The notes under the pieces were generated by a model. That model had not been told where the DNA came from. It did no database searches and worked only from the letters and a program-made list of their open reading frames with translations. Below, piece after piece: positions 1-9,209 of a stretch of 64,000 bases of DNA. The translations under genes and the position numbers were made by a program. The DNA is from Pseudomonas simiae (GTDB lineage Bacteria; Pseudomonadota; Gammaproteobacteria; Pseudomonadales; Pseudomonadaceae). Every line of letters begins with the position of its first letter. The first letter of the stretch is position 1. The DNA is taken from positions 558,001 to 622,000 of the forward strand of contig NZ_FOKB01000002.1 of assembly GCF_900111895.1 (NCBI RefSeq), read 5' to 3'.

Positions 1-65
1 TAACCGAATGCCGACGCATGCTCGCTGCCCCTGCCGATGATTGGCGATGGGCAAACGATAGACCT

Positions 66-104
66 AAAAAAGCCCCACATCTTGATCAGATGCAGGGCTT
101 TTTA
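66..104 (-). terminator. Intrinsic terminator of rimO
   Basis: Read on the minus strand just past the rimO stop, this is a long stem (AAAGCCC/GGGCTTT arms extended by a GCATCT/AGATGT pairing) around a GATC loop, followed by a T run. It is A/T-flanked on both sides, so it could also end transcripts arriving from the left on the plus strand. Confidence 0.8.
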
Positions 105-116
105 CAGTGTTACCGA

Positions 117-1457
117 TCAGTCGCGCTTTTCAGCCCACAGGTCGTATTCGTCGGCATCGGTCACGGTGCACCAGACCTTGTCGCCCGGCTTCAGGCCGCT
201 GGCGTCGTCGATAAACACGTTACCGTCGATTTCCGGTGCATCGAAGAAGCAACGACCAACCGCGCCTTGTTCATCGACTTCGTCGATCAGGACTTCGATT
301 TCCTTGCCGATGCGCAGTTGCAGGCGCGCCGAGCTGATGGCCTGCTGGTGCGCCATGAAACGCTCCCAACGGTCCTGCTTGACGTCGTCCGGCACCACGG
401 CCAGGTCCAGCAGGTTGGCCGGGGCACCTTCAACCGGCGAATACTGGAAGCAGCCGACGCGGTCCAGTTGGGCCTCGGTCAGCCAGTCCAGCAGGTACTG
501 GAAGTCTTCCTCGGTTTCGCCGGGGAAGCCGACGATGAACGTCGAGCGGATGATCAGTTCCGGGCAGATCTCGCGCCAGTTCTTGATGCGCGCCAGGGTC
601 TTGTCTTCGAAAGCCGGGCGTTTCATGGCCTTGAGCACTTTCGGGCTGGCGTGCTGGAACGGAATGTCCAGGTACGGCAGGATCTTGCCGGCGGCCATCA
701 GCGGGATCAGCTCGTCCACATGCGGGTACGGGTAGACATAGTGCAGGCGCACCCACACACCCAGGCTGCTGAGGGCTTCGCACAGTTCGGTCATGCGGGT
801 TTTTACCGGCGCGCCGTTCCAGAAACCGGTGCGGTATTTCACGTCGACGCCGTAGGCGCTGGTGTCCTGGGAGATCACCAACAGCTCTTTGACGCCGGAT
901 TTGACCAGGCGCTGGGCCTCGTCCAGTACGTCGCCGACCGGGCGGCTGACCAGCTTGCCGCGCATCGATGGAATGATGCAGAAGCTGCAGCTGTGGTTGC
1001 AGCCTTCGGAAATCTTCAGGTATGCGTAATGGCGTGGTGTCAGCTTGATGCCCTGCGGCGGCACCAGGTCGATCAGCGGGTTGTGGTCCTGGCGCGGTGG
1101 CACCACGTCGTGCACCGCGTTGACTACCTGCTCGTACTGCTGCGGGCCGGTCACCGCCAGCACGCTCGGGTGCACGTTGCGGATATTGCCTTCTTCCACG
1201 CCCATGCAGCCGGTCACGATGACCTTGCCGTTTTCCTTGATCGCTTCGCCGATCACTTCCAGGGATTCCGCCTTGGCCGAATCGATAAAGCCGCAGGTGT
1301 TGACCACCACCACGTCGGCGTCCTGGTAAGTGGACACAACGTCATAGCCTTCCATACGCAGTTGCGTGAGGATGCGCTCGGAGTCGACCAGAGCCTTCGG
1401 GCAACCCAGGGAAACAAAGCCAACCTTGGGGTTGGCCTTTGCGATGGTGGTGGACAT
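117..1457 (-). CDS. rimO: Ribosomal protein S12 methylthiotransferase RimO
   Basis: A radical-SAM methylthiotransferase that adds a methylthio group to the conserved aspartate of ribosomal protein S12 in the cytoplasm. The 446-residue product has the N-terminal MTTase domain with its three conserved cysteines (SLGCPK, NTCGFI, VTGCMG), the radical-SAM CxxxCxxC cluster at C153, C157 and C160, and a C-terminal TRAM-like segment. The length is normal for Rim[13 protein letters not shown] is typical of RimO and argues against the tRNA enzyme MiaB. The reading frame continues 13 codons upstream, but the ATG at 1457 (MSTTIAK) is the usual RimO start. It is a single-gene unit, divergent from kup. Confidence 0.95.
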   Translation of the reverse strand: MSTTIAKANPKVGFVSLGCPKALVDSERILTQLRMEGYDVVSTYQDADVVVVNTCGFIDSAKAESLEVIGEAIKENGKVIVTGCMGVEEGNIRNVHPSVLAVTGPQQYEQVVNAVHDVVPPRQDHNPLIDLVPPQGIKLTPRHYAYLKISEGCNHSCSFCIIPSMRGKLVSRPVGDVLDEAQRLVKSGVKELLVISQDTSAYGVDVKYRTGFWNGAPVKTRMTELCEALSSLGVWVRLHYVYPYPHVDELIPLMAAGKILPYLDIPFQHASPKVLKAMKRPAFEDKTLARIKNWREICPELIIRSTFIVGFPGETEEDFQYLLDWLTEAQLDRVGCFQYSPVEGAPANLLDLAVVPDDVKQDRWERFMAHQQAISSARLQLRIGKEIEVLIDEVDEQGAVGRCFFDAPEIDGNVFIDDASGLKPGDKVWCTVTDADEYDLWAEKRD

Positions 1458-1745
1458 GTCTAACCTCGGTATTGAATGACGCCGCCAGTCGGGCACGACA
1501 GGGCTGCGGACGGGCGCTTAGTGCGCCTCTGATCAAAAAGTGCGCAATTCTAGCGACGGGCAACGCACTTGACCAGCTTTATGCAGGGAAATGCGACGAG
1601 TGCTGCGCTATGCTTCGCGCCGTTGCGCGTAGGTAAAGTCCTAAGGTCAACAAAACGTCTGTTACGAGAAGTAAAACAGCGCATGCTAGGGTCAGCTTAG
1701 ACGCGTTGTAATAAAAGACCGCAGGTCAAAGGGCAGGAGTTGTTG

Positions 1746-3647
1746 ATGGGTCACGCGAGTAATCAGGCAGCAGGTGCCGAGCATTCAAACGCCAAGCCGA
1801 TTGGTATGCTGGTGGCAGCGGTTGGGGTGGTTTATGGCGATATCGGGACCAGCCCGCTCTACACCCTTAAAGAGGTGTTCAACGGCGGTTATGGGGTTCA
1901 GGTCAATCATGACGGCGTGCTGGGGATCCTGGCGCTGATCTTCTGGTCGCTGATCTGGGTGGTGTCGATCAAATACATGCTGTTCGTGCTGCGCGCCGAT
2001 AACCAGGGCGAGGGCGGCATCATGGCGCTCACCGCACTGGCACGACGGGCGGCGGGGGAGCGCAAGAAGTTGCGCAGTTTCCTGGTGGTGTGTGGCCTGT
2101 GCGGCGCGGCGCTGTTCTACGGCGACAGCATGATCACCCCGGCGATTTCCGTCTTGTCCGCTGTTGAGGGCTTGGAGCTGGCCTTCGACGGCCTGGAAAA
2201 ATGGGTAGTGCCGATCGCTCTGGTGGTTCTGGTCGCGCTGTTCCTGATCCAGAAACATGGCACCGACCATATCGGCAAGCTGTTCGGTCCGGTGATGGTG
2301 ACCTGGTTCCTGGTGCTGGGTGGTTTGGGTGTGTATGGCATCACCCTGCACCCTGAAGTGCTCAGTGCCATGAACCCGATCTGGGCGGTGCGCTTCTTCG
2401 AGGCTCATCCTGGGATTGGCGTGGCCATCCTCGGCGCGGTGGTGCTGGCACTGACCGGCGCCGAAGCCCTCTACGCCGACATGGGCCACTTTGGCCGCAA
2501 ACCCATCGCTCGCGCCTGGTTCATGCTGGTGTTGCCGGCGTTGGTGCTCAATTATTTCGGCCAGGGCGCCATGCTGCTCGGTGATCCGGAAGCCGCGCGC
2601 AACCCGTTCTACTTGCTGGCGCCTAGCTGGGCGCTGATCCCGCTGGTGGTGTTGTCCACCCTGGCCACGGTGATTGCGTCCCAGGCGGTGATTTCCGGTG
2701 CGTTCTCGTTGACGCGCCAGGCGATCCAGCTGGGCTACATCCCGCGCATGCATATCCAGCACACTTCCAGCGCCGAACAGGGCCAGATCTACATCGGCGC
2801 GGTGAACTGGTCGCTGATGGTCGGTGTGATCCTGCTGGTACTGGGCTTCGAATCGTCCAACGCATTGGCATCGGCCTACGGCGTGGCGGTGACCGGCACC
2901 ATGCTGATGACCACCATTCTGGTGTCGGCAGTGATGCTGCTGCTGTGGAAGTGGCCTCCGATTCTGGCCGTGCCGGTCCTGGTCTGCTGCCTGTTGGTGG
3001 ACGGCCTGTACTTCGCTGCCAACGTGCCGAAGATCATCCAGGGCGGCGCCTTTCCGGTGCTGGCGGGGATCGTGCTGTTTGTGCTGATGACAACCTGGAA
3101 ACGCGGCAAGCAATTGCTGGTGGACCGCCTCGATGAGGGCGGCCTGCCGTTGCCGATCTTTATCGGCAGTATCCGCGTGCAGCCGCCCCATCGCGTGCAG
3201 GGCACCGCCGTGTTCCTCACCGCGCGCCCGGACGCCGTGCCCCACGCGCTGTTGCACAACCTGCTGCACAATCAGGTGCTGCATGAGCAAGTGGTGCTGC
3301 TGACGGTGGTCTACGAGGATATTCCCCGCGTGCCGGCCGCACGGCGGTTCGAGGTGGACGCCTACGGCGAAGGCTTTTTCCGCGTGATCCTGCACTTTGG
3401 TTTTACCGACGAGCCGGACGTGCCCGAAGCGCTGAAGTTGTGTCACCTCGATGACCTGGACTTCAGCCCGATGCGCACCACCTACTTCCTCAGCCGCGAA
3501 ACGGTGATCGCCTCGCGGATCAAGGGCATGGCCCGCTGGCGTGAGGGGTTGTTCGCCTTCATGTTGAAGAACGCCAACGGCAACCTGCGCTTCTTCAAAC
3601 TCCCGGTAAACCGGGTGATCGAACTGGGTACCCAGGTCGAAATGTAA
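1746..3647 (+). CDS. kup: Low-affinity potassium transporter Kup
   Basis: Proton-coupled K+ uptake protein of the KUP/HAK/KT family in the inner membrane. The 633-residue product opens with the family signature [18 protein letters not shown]. It then has about twelve hydrophobic helices up to about residue 450 and a soluble C-terminal domain of about 180 residues, the normal architecture. Two in-frame TTG codons lie just upstream; the ATG at 1746 is chosen because GGAG sits six bases before it. The gene stands alone with about 290 bp of intergenic DNA upstream, divergent from rimO. No riboswitch was recognised there. Confidence 0.95.
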   Translation: MGHASNQAAGAEHSNAKPIGMLVAAVGVVYGDIGTSPLYTLKEVFNGGYGVQVNHDGVLGILALIFWSLIWVVSIKYMLFVLRADNQGEGGIMALTALARRAAGERKKLRSFLVVCGLCGAALFYGDSMITPAISVLSAVEGLELAFDGLEKWVVPIALVVLVALFLIQKHGTDHIGKLFGPVMVTWFLVLGGLGVYGITLHPEVLSAMNPIWAVRFFEAHPGIGVAILGAVVLALTGAEALYADMGHFGRKPIARAWFMLVLPALVLNYFGQGAMLLGDPEAARNPFYLLAPSWALIPLVVLSTLATVIASQAVISGAFSLTRQAIQLGYIPRMHIQHTSSAEQGQIYIGAVNWSLMVGVILLVLGFESSNALASAYGVAVTGTMLMTTILVSAVMLLLWKWPPILAVPVLVCCLLVDGLYFAANVPKIIQGGAFPVLAGIVLFVLMTTWKRGKQLLVDRLDEGGLPLPIFIGSIRVQPPHRVQGTAVFLTARPDAVPHALLHNLLHNQVLHEQVVLLTVVYEDIPRVPAARRFEVDAYGEGFFRVILHFGFTDEPDVPEALKLCHLDDLDFSPMRTTYFLSRETVIASRIKGMARWREGLFAFMLKNANGNLRFFKLPVNRVIELGTQVEM

Positions 3648-3659
3648 GCTGTTGCTGCA

Positions 3660-3692
3660 CGGGGGCCGGCAATCGGCTCCCGCTTTCCTTTC
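3660..3692 (+). terminator. Possible terminator after kup
   Basis: A GC-rich hairpin (GGGGCCG / CGGCTCC with one G-T pair, loop GCAAT) followed by a pyrimidine stretch, CGCTTTCCTTT. It is well placed after the kup stop, but the T run is interrupted. Confidence 0.4.
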
Positions 3693-3774
3693 TGAACCCT
3701 GTGCAATCCAGCGTTGTCGACTAGGCTCTAAGCACCGTTTGAATAGTGCCCACAGAACCCAGAAGAGGTGCGCC

Positions 3775-4881
3775 ATGAGTCAGCTGCTCGAACCCTACAC
3801 GCTCCGTCAATTGACCCTGCTAAACCGCATCGCGGTCTCGCCGATGTGCCAATACTCGGCGCAAGATGGCCTGGCCAATGATTGGCACCTGGTGCACCTT
3901 GGCAGCCGTGCCGTCGGTGGTGCCGGGCTGATTTTCACCGAAGCCACCGCCGTAACTGCCGATGGCCGCATTACCGCCCAGGACCTTGGGTTGTGGAATG
4001 ACGCACAGATCGAACCGCTGCAACGCATCACGCGTTTCATCGCTGCCCAAGGCGCGGTGGCCGGTATTCAACTGGCCCACGCCGGGCGCAAGGCCAGCAC
4101 TCATCGGCCTTGGATCGGCAAGCATGGCAGCGTCAAAGTGGAAGAGGGCGGCTGGACACCGGTGGGGCCATCACCCATTGCCTTCGACCCCCAGCACACC
4201 CCACCCAAGCAGTTGGACGAAGGCCAGATCCAGCAAGTGATCGCCGACTTCGTCGCCGCCGCCAAGCGCGCGTTGACCGCAGGCTTCGAAGTGGTGGAAA
4301 TCCACGCGGCTCATGGTTATCTGCTGCATCAATTTCTCTCACCCATCAGCAACCAGCGCCAGGACCAGTACGGCGGCTCGTTCGAAAACCGCATCCGCCT
4401 GGTGCTGCAAGTGACCCAGGCTGTGCGTGATGTCTGGCCCCAAGAGCTGCCGCTGTTTGTGCGGGTCTCGGCGACCGACTGGGTGGAAGACGGCTGGAAC
4501 CCCGATGAAACCGTGGAGCTGGCGCGTCGCCTGAAGGACTTGGGGGTGGACCTGATCGACGTCTCGTCCGGTGGCACCGCCGCCAATGCCGAGATTCCCA
4601 CCGGCCCCGGCTACCAGACCCGCTTCGCCGAGCGCGTGCGCAAAGAGTCGGGCATGGCCACCGGCACCGTTGGCATGATCACCGAGCCAGCCCAGGCCGA
4701 GCACATCCTGCGCACCTGTCAGGCGGATATCATCTTCCTGGCCCGCGAGCTGTTGCGTGACCCGTACTGGCCGTTGCATGCCGATGATGACCTGGGCGGG
4801 CGCAAGGCCATCTGGCCGGCGCAATATCAGCGAGCGACGCACCGGGATCAGCCGATTCATGAGTCGGACCTGCGCGATTGA
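3775..4881 (+). CDS. NADH:flavin oxidoreductase, old yellow enzyme family (YqjM/XenA-like)
   Basis: FMN-dependent ene-reductase that reduces activated alkenes, and often nitro or xenobiotic compounds, using NAD(P)H. The 368-residue product is a single TIM barrel. It has the class-III OYE features: Cys25 in SPMCQY, which tunes flavin redox potential in YqjM and XenA; HAGRKAS near residue 105; and HAAHGYLLHQF...YGGSFENR carrying the substrate-binding histidine pair. The ATG at 3775 follows AGAGG at normal spacing. It lies between the monocistronic kup and a convergent DUF418 gene. The physiological substrate cannot be told from sequence. It differs clearly from remembered P. putida XenA, so no symbol is given. 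Confidence 0.88.
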   Translation: MSQLLEPYTLRQLTLLNRIAVSPMCQYSAQDGLANDWHLVHLGSRAVGGAGLIFTEATAVTADGRITAQDLGLWNDAQIEPLQRITRFIAAQGAVAGIQLAHAGRKASTHRPWIGKHGSVKVEEGGWTPVGPSPIAFDPQHTPPKQLDEGQIQQVIADFVAAAKRALTAGFEVVEIHAAHGYLLHQFLSPISNQRQDQYGGSFENRIRLVLQVTQAVRDVWPQELPLFVRVSATDWVEDGWNPDETVELARRLKDLGVDLIDVSSGGTAANAEIPTGPGYQTRFAERVRKESGMATGTVGMITEPAQAEHILRTCQADIIFLARELLRDPYWPLHADDDLGGRKAIWPAQYQRATHRDQPIHESDLRD

Positions 4882-4898
4882 CCTTATGGGCTCTGCCA

Positions 4899-4929
4899 TA
4901 ACCCACCGCTGACCACGGTGGGTTTTTTC
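4899..4929. terminator. Bidirectional terminator between OYE and DUF418 genes
   Basis: AACCCACCG / CGGTGGGTT stem with a seven-base loop, then a T run on the plus strand. It sits in the 47-bp gap between the convergent stop codons. Confidence 0.85.
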
Positions 4930-6098
4930 TAGGCCGTGCGCCGCCAGTTCGCCCAGGCCCACAGCGTCGCCGCGCGTAGCAGCCACTCCATCGGCCCATA
5001 AGGGTGGGTACGCAGCCAGCGTGCACTCAGCCACAGTTGCAGGGCAAAGATCCCAAGTGCCACAGGCAACATCAGCAGCGGGGCGAGCGTGTTGATCAGG
5101 CCTGCGCCATAGCCGCTGAACAGCAACCCCAGCAGTACCGATTGCAGCAGGTAGTTGCTCAGGGCCATCTTGCCCACCGGGGCCAGCCAGTGGCACAGCC
5201 AAGGCCCGGCGGCAGAGCTGAACAGTGCGAGCATAAGCAGGGCATAGGCGGCGCTCAACAACGGTGCCGTGAGTTGCCCCACGCCAAAGGCAAAGGTTTC
5301 CAGGCCGCCACCGGGGGCATAGGCGGCGCTCAAGGCATAGATCATTGCGCCCAACAGGCCTGCGGGCAGTGTGATGAGCAGCAAGCGGCTTAGGCGCGGC
5401 TGCCAGGCGTACGGGGCTACCAACAGCTGGCGTCGTCCGGCGGCATAACCGAAGAAGAACATCGCCAGGGCGCTAGGCCCTTGCAACAACCATAACGCCT
5501 GCACGGTGCTCCACAGATGGCCACTGTGAAAACGCAGGGTATCCACTGCACTGCCAGTAAACGCCACGAGTTTGTCTGCGGCGTCGGGGCTTGAGACCCC
5601 GGTCAGGTTGCCTTCCAATGCTTGCAGCACACCCAGCAGCATCCACGCCGAACAGGCGGTCACCACCAGGCAAATGCCCCAACGGTACGCCTTGGCCGGA
5701 GACAGGTTGCGAGCCGCCAATAGCACCAGGCCGAGCAAGGCATAGGTGGAAAGAATCTCCCCGTAATACAGTGCAGCGCCGTGGGCCAGCCCCAGGGCCA
5801 GCAGGGCCAATTGCCGGCGCACCATTCGCGGTGCGAAAGCAGCATTGGCACGTTCGGCGGCGGCCATCTGTAAGGTAAAGCTGTAGCCGAACAGAAAGGA
5901 AAACAGCAGGTAGAACTTGGTTTCGAACAGCAGCGAAATGACAAACCGGACCACGTGGTCGACGGTGCCGGCATAGTCGGGGTTGGTGAGGGTTGATGCG
6001 TAATAAGGGTCGGCGAACGCGCAGATATTCACGGCCAGAATGCCAAACAGGGCAAAGCCGCGTAACGCATCGACGTGCACCAAGCGTGTCGGGGTCAT
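4929..6098 (-). CDS. DUF418 family inner-membrane protein
   Basis: A polytopic membrane protein of 389 residues with roughly ten hydrophobic helices. The N-terminal RLVHVDALRGFALFGILAVN, split here across the family motif, matches the DUF418 (YeiB-like) start, and the C-terminal region has the DUF418 pattern PVGKMALSNYLLQS...GLLFSGYG. The biochemical role of the family is unknown. The ATG at 6098 is only two bases past the stop of the upstream tetR gene, so the two are almost certainly co-transcribed and translationally coupled. The regulator probably controls this membrane protein together with itself. A longer upstream reading frame overlaps tetR and is rejected as the start. Confidence 0.88.
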   Translation of the reverse strand: MTPTRLVHVDALRGFALFGILAVNICAFADPYYASTLTNPDYAGTVDHVVRFVISLLFETKFYLLFSFLFGYSFTLQMAAAERANAAFAPRMVRRQLALLALGLAHGAALYYGEILSTYALLGLVLLAARNLSPAKAYRWGICLVVTACSAWMLLGVLQALEGNLTGVSSPDAADKLVAFTGSAVDTLRFHSGHLWSTVQALWLLQGPSALAMFFFGYAAGRRQLLVAPYAWQPRLSRLLLITLPAGLLGAMIYALSAAYAPGGGLETFAFGVGQLTAPLLSAAYALLMLALFSSAAGPWLCHWLAPVGKMALSNYLLQSVLLGLLFSGYGAGLINTLAPLLMLPVALGIFALQLWLSARWLRTHPYGPMEWLLRAATLWAWANWRRTA

Positions 6099-6100
6099 CT

Positions 6101-6697
6101 TCAGCGCCCTTGCAGCAGGTGCACCACCAGGCCGCGCAGCACTTGCGTCTGTTGGTCCGGGTGGAAGTCCGCATCGGCTGCGACGCGGGCGAACATGCCA
6201 TCGATCAGGGTGGCCAGCCAACTGGCGGCTTCAGGCGCAGAGAGTGATGTGTGAAGTTGCCCGGCGCGGTCGGCGGCTTTGATCAGCGCTTCCAGGCCTT
6301 CGCGCAAATAGCGGTCGTTGGCCTTCATCAGGTGTGCCACCGCTTCATCGCGGTGGCCCAAAGCGGAAATCTCCAAGGCCAGGCCGGCGTAGTGGCGGTC
6401 GCAGGCCAAATGGCAGGTGTGGTCGACAAACGCCAGCAAAGTCGCCATCGGGTCTTCGGCGTCGGCCAGAGGTGCCATGCCCTGCCGAATCTGCTCACCT
6501 TCGCGCGCCACCAACGCCAGCAGCACTTCATGCTTGCTGGCGAAGTAATGGAACAGGTTACCGGCGCTCATTCCGGCGGCGGTGCAGATGTCGGCTGTGC
6601 GGGTAGCGACAAACCCGGCTTCGGCGAAACACCGGGATGCGGCATCAAGCAGCGCCATGCGCTTGGTTTCGCGTTGTTGCGGATCGACGGTGCGCAT
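6101..6697 (-). CDS. TetR/AcrR family transcriptional regulator
   Basis: A 198-residue repressor with an N-terminal TetR helix-turn-helix (ALLDAASRCFAEAGF...TADICTAAGMSAGNLFHYFASK, about residues 14-56) and a variable ligand-binding C-terminal domain. It heads a two-gene operon with the DUF418 gene. The frame can be opened at a GTG at 6727, but that codon lies inside a perfect palindrome that looks like the operator. The ATG at 6697 is therefore preferred; the Shine-Dalgarno in front of it is weak. Inference: an autorepressor of tetR-DUF418. The ligand is unknown. Confidence 0.88.
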   Translation of the reverse strand: MRTVDPQQRETKRMALLDAASRCFAEAGFVATRTADICTAAGMSAGNLFHYFASKHEVLLALVAREGEQIRQGMAPLADAEDPMATLLAFVDHTCHLACDRHYAGLALEISALGHRDEAVAHLMKANDRYLREGLEALIKAADRAGQLHTSLSAPEAASWLATLIDGMFARVAADADFHPDQQTQVLRGLVVHLLQGR

Positions 6698-6711
6698 AGT
6701 GGGTTCATTAA

Positions 6712-6735
6712 TTAATTGAGTGGTCACTCAATTAA
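6712..6735. promoter_or_regulatory. Palindromic operator upstream of tetR
   Basis: A perfect 11-bp inverted repeat, TTAATTGAGTG and its complement CACTCAATTAA, separated by GT. It lies 15 bp upstream of the chosen tetR start. Size and symmetry fit a TetR-family operator for autoregulation. Confidence 0.7.
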
Positions 6736-6790
6736 ATGGTGCGTAGGAAAATACTGCAAGCTTTTTGCTCAAAACCCATTATTTAAGTTT

Positions 6791-6841
6791 TTACTCTAAA
6801 AAATCCCACGCTTGGCAAGATCGTTTCTACGCTTAGAGTAA
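6791..6841. repeat. 9-bp inverted repeat in the tetR / small-gene gap
   Basis: TTACTCTAA at 6791-6799 and TTAGAGTAA at 6833-6841, 33 bp apart, in an AT-rich gap. They lie upstream of the 61-residue gene and could be half-sites of a regulator. No further support. Confidence 0.35.
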
Positions 6842-6952
6842 GTCTGATTTCTGGCCCAGGAAGTCAGTCGGTTTGTTCATTGAGGCATTGCGCTTCATGG
6901 GCGGCGGTTATGGGCAAAGGGAGTATTTGATGGATATCAGGAGAAGCAGTCC

Positions 6953-7138
6953 ATGGCCAAGTCCTATGGTGTAGCGGGGGTGGTGGCGTCGTTTCTGGCC
7001 CGCAGTGTGTCTTTGCGGGGCCGAAGGCTGAGTTCGGATGAGGTGGAACTGCTGACGCAGTATCGCGCCCTGACCGAGAGCGATCAGGTGGCGATGCGCT
7101 ATTTGATGGGGGCGATGAAGAGTGTGTCGCGGTTTTGA
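6953..7138 (+). CDS. Small hypothetical protein, 61 aa
   Basis: Not recognised. The start ATG is preceded by AGGAGA at good spacing, and codon use looks like the neighbouring genes, which supports a real gene. The product is basic at the N-terminus with a short apolar patch (GVAGVVASFLARSVSL). The C-terminal half is predicted helical (DEVELLTQYRALTESD...) and recalls the helical tail of small HTH-type regulators, but no helix-turn-helix can be claimed. It stands alone, followed by a REP-type repeat. Confidence 0.6.
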   Translation: MAKSYGVAGVVASFLARSVSLRGRRLSSDEVELLTQYRALTESDQVAMRYLMGAMKSVSRF

Positions 7139-7142
7139 GCAC

Positions 7143-7232
7143 CTGTAGGCGCTGGCTTGCCAGCGATGCAGGCACCGCGATGCGTCAGTCGCACCGCAGT
7201 GATGCCATCGCCGGCAAGCCAACGTCTACAAG
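7143..7232. repeat. REP-type inverted pair (diverged)
   Basis: Outer arms CTGTAGGCGCTGGCTTGCC and its approximate complement GGCAAGCCAACGTCTACAAG face each other across about 45 bp. This is a degenerate member of the GCCTGCGATG class of REP pairs in this genome. Confidence 0.75.
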
Positions 7233-7238
7233 GGACGA

Positions 7239-8864
7239 TCAGGTGTACTTACGCTGGTCCGGTGCCGGCGGGAAGTACTGATACAACCAGGTTTCACTCA
7301 AGGTGCGGTCCTGGGTGCGGATAAACAAGCGCAGTTCCACCGGCTCCACGCTGTCGCTGGTTGGGTACCAGTCAAACAGAATGCGGTAGCCCTTGATGTT
7401 ATCCAGCACCAGCACGCTGAAATCCTTGACCTGACCGTGGGAGCACGTCACCACCGGCTCGATCCCGGTGCCCGGTGGCAGGCGATCCAGGCCGCCGCCC
7501 TTGAAGTCCACGGCAAAACGGCGCGCCCACACCGGTGGGTAGTGTTCACCTGGTGCCCAACCTTCGGTAAAGCCTCCCATCCCCGAACGAGTAGCGTCGA
7601 CTTGCGCCAACGGTGTACTTACCGGTGGCAGCGCGCTCCAGTACAGCTTGTAGCCGTAATTGAGCGAGTCGCCGGCCGCCACGGGTTTTTTCGGGGTCCA
7701 GAAGGCCACGATGTTGTCGAGGGTTTCGCCGGTTGTAGGAATTTCCAACAGGTCGATGGAGCCTTCGCCCCAGGCAGTGGTCGGTTCGACCCACAGGCTT
7801 GGGCGCTTGCTGTACCAGTCCACAGTGTCCTGGTAGCTGGCGAACTCATGGTCGGTCTGCACCAGGCCAAAGCCTTTCGGGTCTTTGTCGGCGAACGCGT
7901 TGAATTGCAACTTGGCCGGGTTGTTCAGCGGGCGGCAGATCCACTCGCCGTTGCCGCGCCACATCGCCAGGCGGTCCGAATCGTGGATCTGCGGGTGGAT
8001 GGTGTCGCACATACGGCGTTCGTGAGTACCGCAGCTGAACATGCTGGTCATTGGTGCGATACCCAGTTGTTCAATGGTGGTACGCGCATTGATGTGCGCG
8101 TCGATCGCCATCACCACCTGGTTGGCCTGGCAGTCGATATCGAAGCGGTAGGCGCCGGTAGCGCTCGGCGAATCGAGCAGGGCATAGACCACGAAGCGTG
8201 TGGCGTTCTTGTCCGGGGTTTCAAACCAGAACTGCGTGAAGTCGGGAAACTCCTCGCGTTTTTTTGCGTAGGTGTCGATGGCCAGGCCACGGGCGGAAAG
8301 GCCGTACTGCCCGGTACTGTCCACCGCGCGGAAGTAGCTGGCGCCGAGAAACGACAGCACGTCATGACGGTCCAGCTCCGGCGCCTTGAACAGCTTGAAG
8401 CCGGAAAAGCCCAGGTCGCCAGTCAGTTGCTGGGTGTCGACGGTGGTCTTTTCATAGTTGAACAGCGACGGCCGGAAATGTACCTCTCGCGCTTCGCGGG
8501 TCTTGGGGTCAACACTGTGCATGCGCACCGGGGTCTTGAAGCCCATGCCGACGTGGAAGAACTGCACGTCCAATTGGCCGTTCAATTCCTTCCACAGCGA
8601 ATGGTTACCGTCGTAGCCGATGGCGTTGAAATTCTGGGGCGTCATGGTCGCCAGTGTCGGCGGCAGTACCTGTTTGGTGTCCTTGTAAGCGGTCCCGGCG
8701 AGTTGTTTGGCCTGGGCCTTGAGCGATTCGAAGTCGAACGCCACGGCCTTGCCATCGGCAGCACGGTTCCCCGCCCAGGCTTGGGCGGCGAGCAGGCCGC
8801 TGGCCGACAAACCGGTGTAAGCCGCAATGGCCATGGACGCTTTGAGCAAATTCCTGCGGTGCAT
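7239..8864 (-). CDS. opgD: Glucans biosynthesis protein OpgD (MdoD)
   Basis: Periplasmic protein that shapes the branching and length of osmoregulated periplasmic glucans. The 541-residue product begins with a Tat-type signal (RRNLLKAS, then a hydrophobic stretch ending near AQAWA). That is the hallmark separating OpgD from the Sec-exported OpgG. The body is the MdoG/OpgG-D family domain ([14 protein letters not shown]...; [38 protein letters not shown]). It is about as long as E. coli OpgD. It is not beside opgGH here, and a 345-bp gap with a REP pair separates it from spdH, so it is probably transcribed alone. Confidence 0.92.
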   Translation of the reverse strand: MHRRNLLKASMAIAAYTGLSASGLLAAQAWAGNRAADGKAVAFDFESLKAQAKQLAGTAYKDTKQVLPPTLATMTPQNFNAIGYDGNHSLWKELNGQLDVQFFHVGMGFKTPVRMHSVDPKTREAREVHFRPSLFNYEKTTVDTQQLTGDLGFSGFKLFKAPELDRHDVLSFLGASYFRAVDSTGQYGLSARGLAIDTYAKKREEFPDFTQFWFETPDKNATRFVVYALLDSPSATGAYRFDIDCQANQVVMAIDAHINARTTIEQLGIAPMTSMFSCGTHERRMCDTIHPQIHDSDRLAMWRGNGEWICRPLNNPAKLQFNAFADKDPKGFGLVQTDHEFASYQDTVDWYSKRPSLWVEPTTAWGEGSIDLLEIPTTGETLDNIVAFWTPKKPVAAGDSLNYGYKLYWSALPPVSTPLAQVDATRSGMGGFTEGWAPGEHYPPVWARRFAVDFKGGGLDRLPPGTGIEPVVTCSHGQVKDFSVLVLDNIKGYRILFDWYPTSDSVEPVELRLFIRTQDRTLSETWLYQYFPPAPDQRKYT

Positions 8865-9209
8865 AGAGACAACCTGTCGTGAGCAAATCCCGCGCCGTTC
8901 CTGGCACGTGCTGGATCAGAAATTACGGTTCGGACATGCCTTCGACCAAACGCAACGGACATTAAACAGACGCTGGATAGCTTAAGCGGTTCGATGACGT
9001 AGGAAAATTGATTGATGGCGGGGTGATGGCGTTGCAAGTGAAACAAGGTGTTGCAGGGGGGGCGAGCGAACACACTCCTCAGGAAAGAAGACGACCCCAT
9101 GTAGGAGCGGGCTTGCCTGCGATGGCATCAGCTCGGTCAGACTGGAGGCCGAGTCGACCGCATCGCAGGCAAGCCCGCTCCCGCATTGGGTTCAGGCGTC
9201 AGGTCACGT
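8865..9209. other. 345-bp intergenic region between spdH and opgD
   Basis: Holds the presumed opgD promoter region (about 8865-9050) and one REP pair (9100-9185). No convincing small gene: short frames here lack a ribosome-binding site or run through the repeat. Confidence 0.6.
9100..9185. repeat. REP-type inverted pair
   Basis: GTAGGAGCGGGCTTGCCTGCG and its complement CGCAGGCAAGCCCGCTCC enclose about 45 bp. GCCTGCGATG class. Sited after the spdH stop, where it may also act as a 3' end. Confidence 0.9.

Noticed and set aside
1..116. Possible end of a gene at the left edge of the window
   Set aside because: The first bases could be a stop codon of an upstream gene, but no coding sequence is visible to test it, and the rest is the rimO terminator.
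18..1463. Long open frames antisense to rimO, kup, opgD, spdH, patD, the wsp genes and the glucan synthase
   Set aside because: Frames of 230-660 codons opposite known genes are expected in GC-rich codon-biased DNA. They have His/Gln/Arg-rich, domain-free products and no ribosome sites.
1497..1745. A K+-related or c-di-AMP-type riboswitch in the kup leader
   Set aside because: No conserved pairing or motif of a known riboswitch was recognised in the 290-bp gap.
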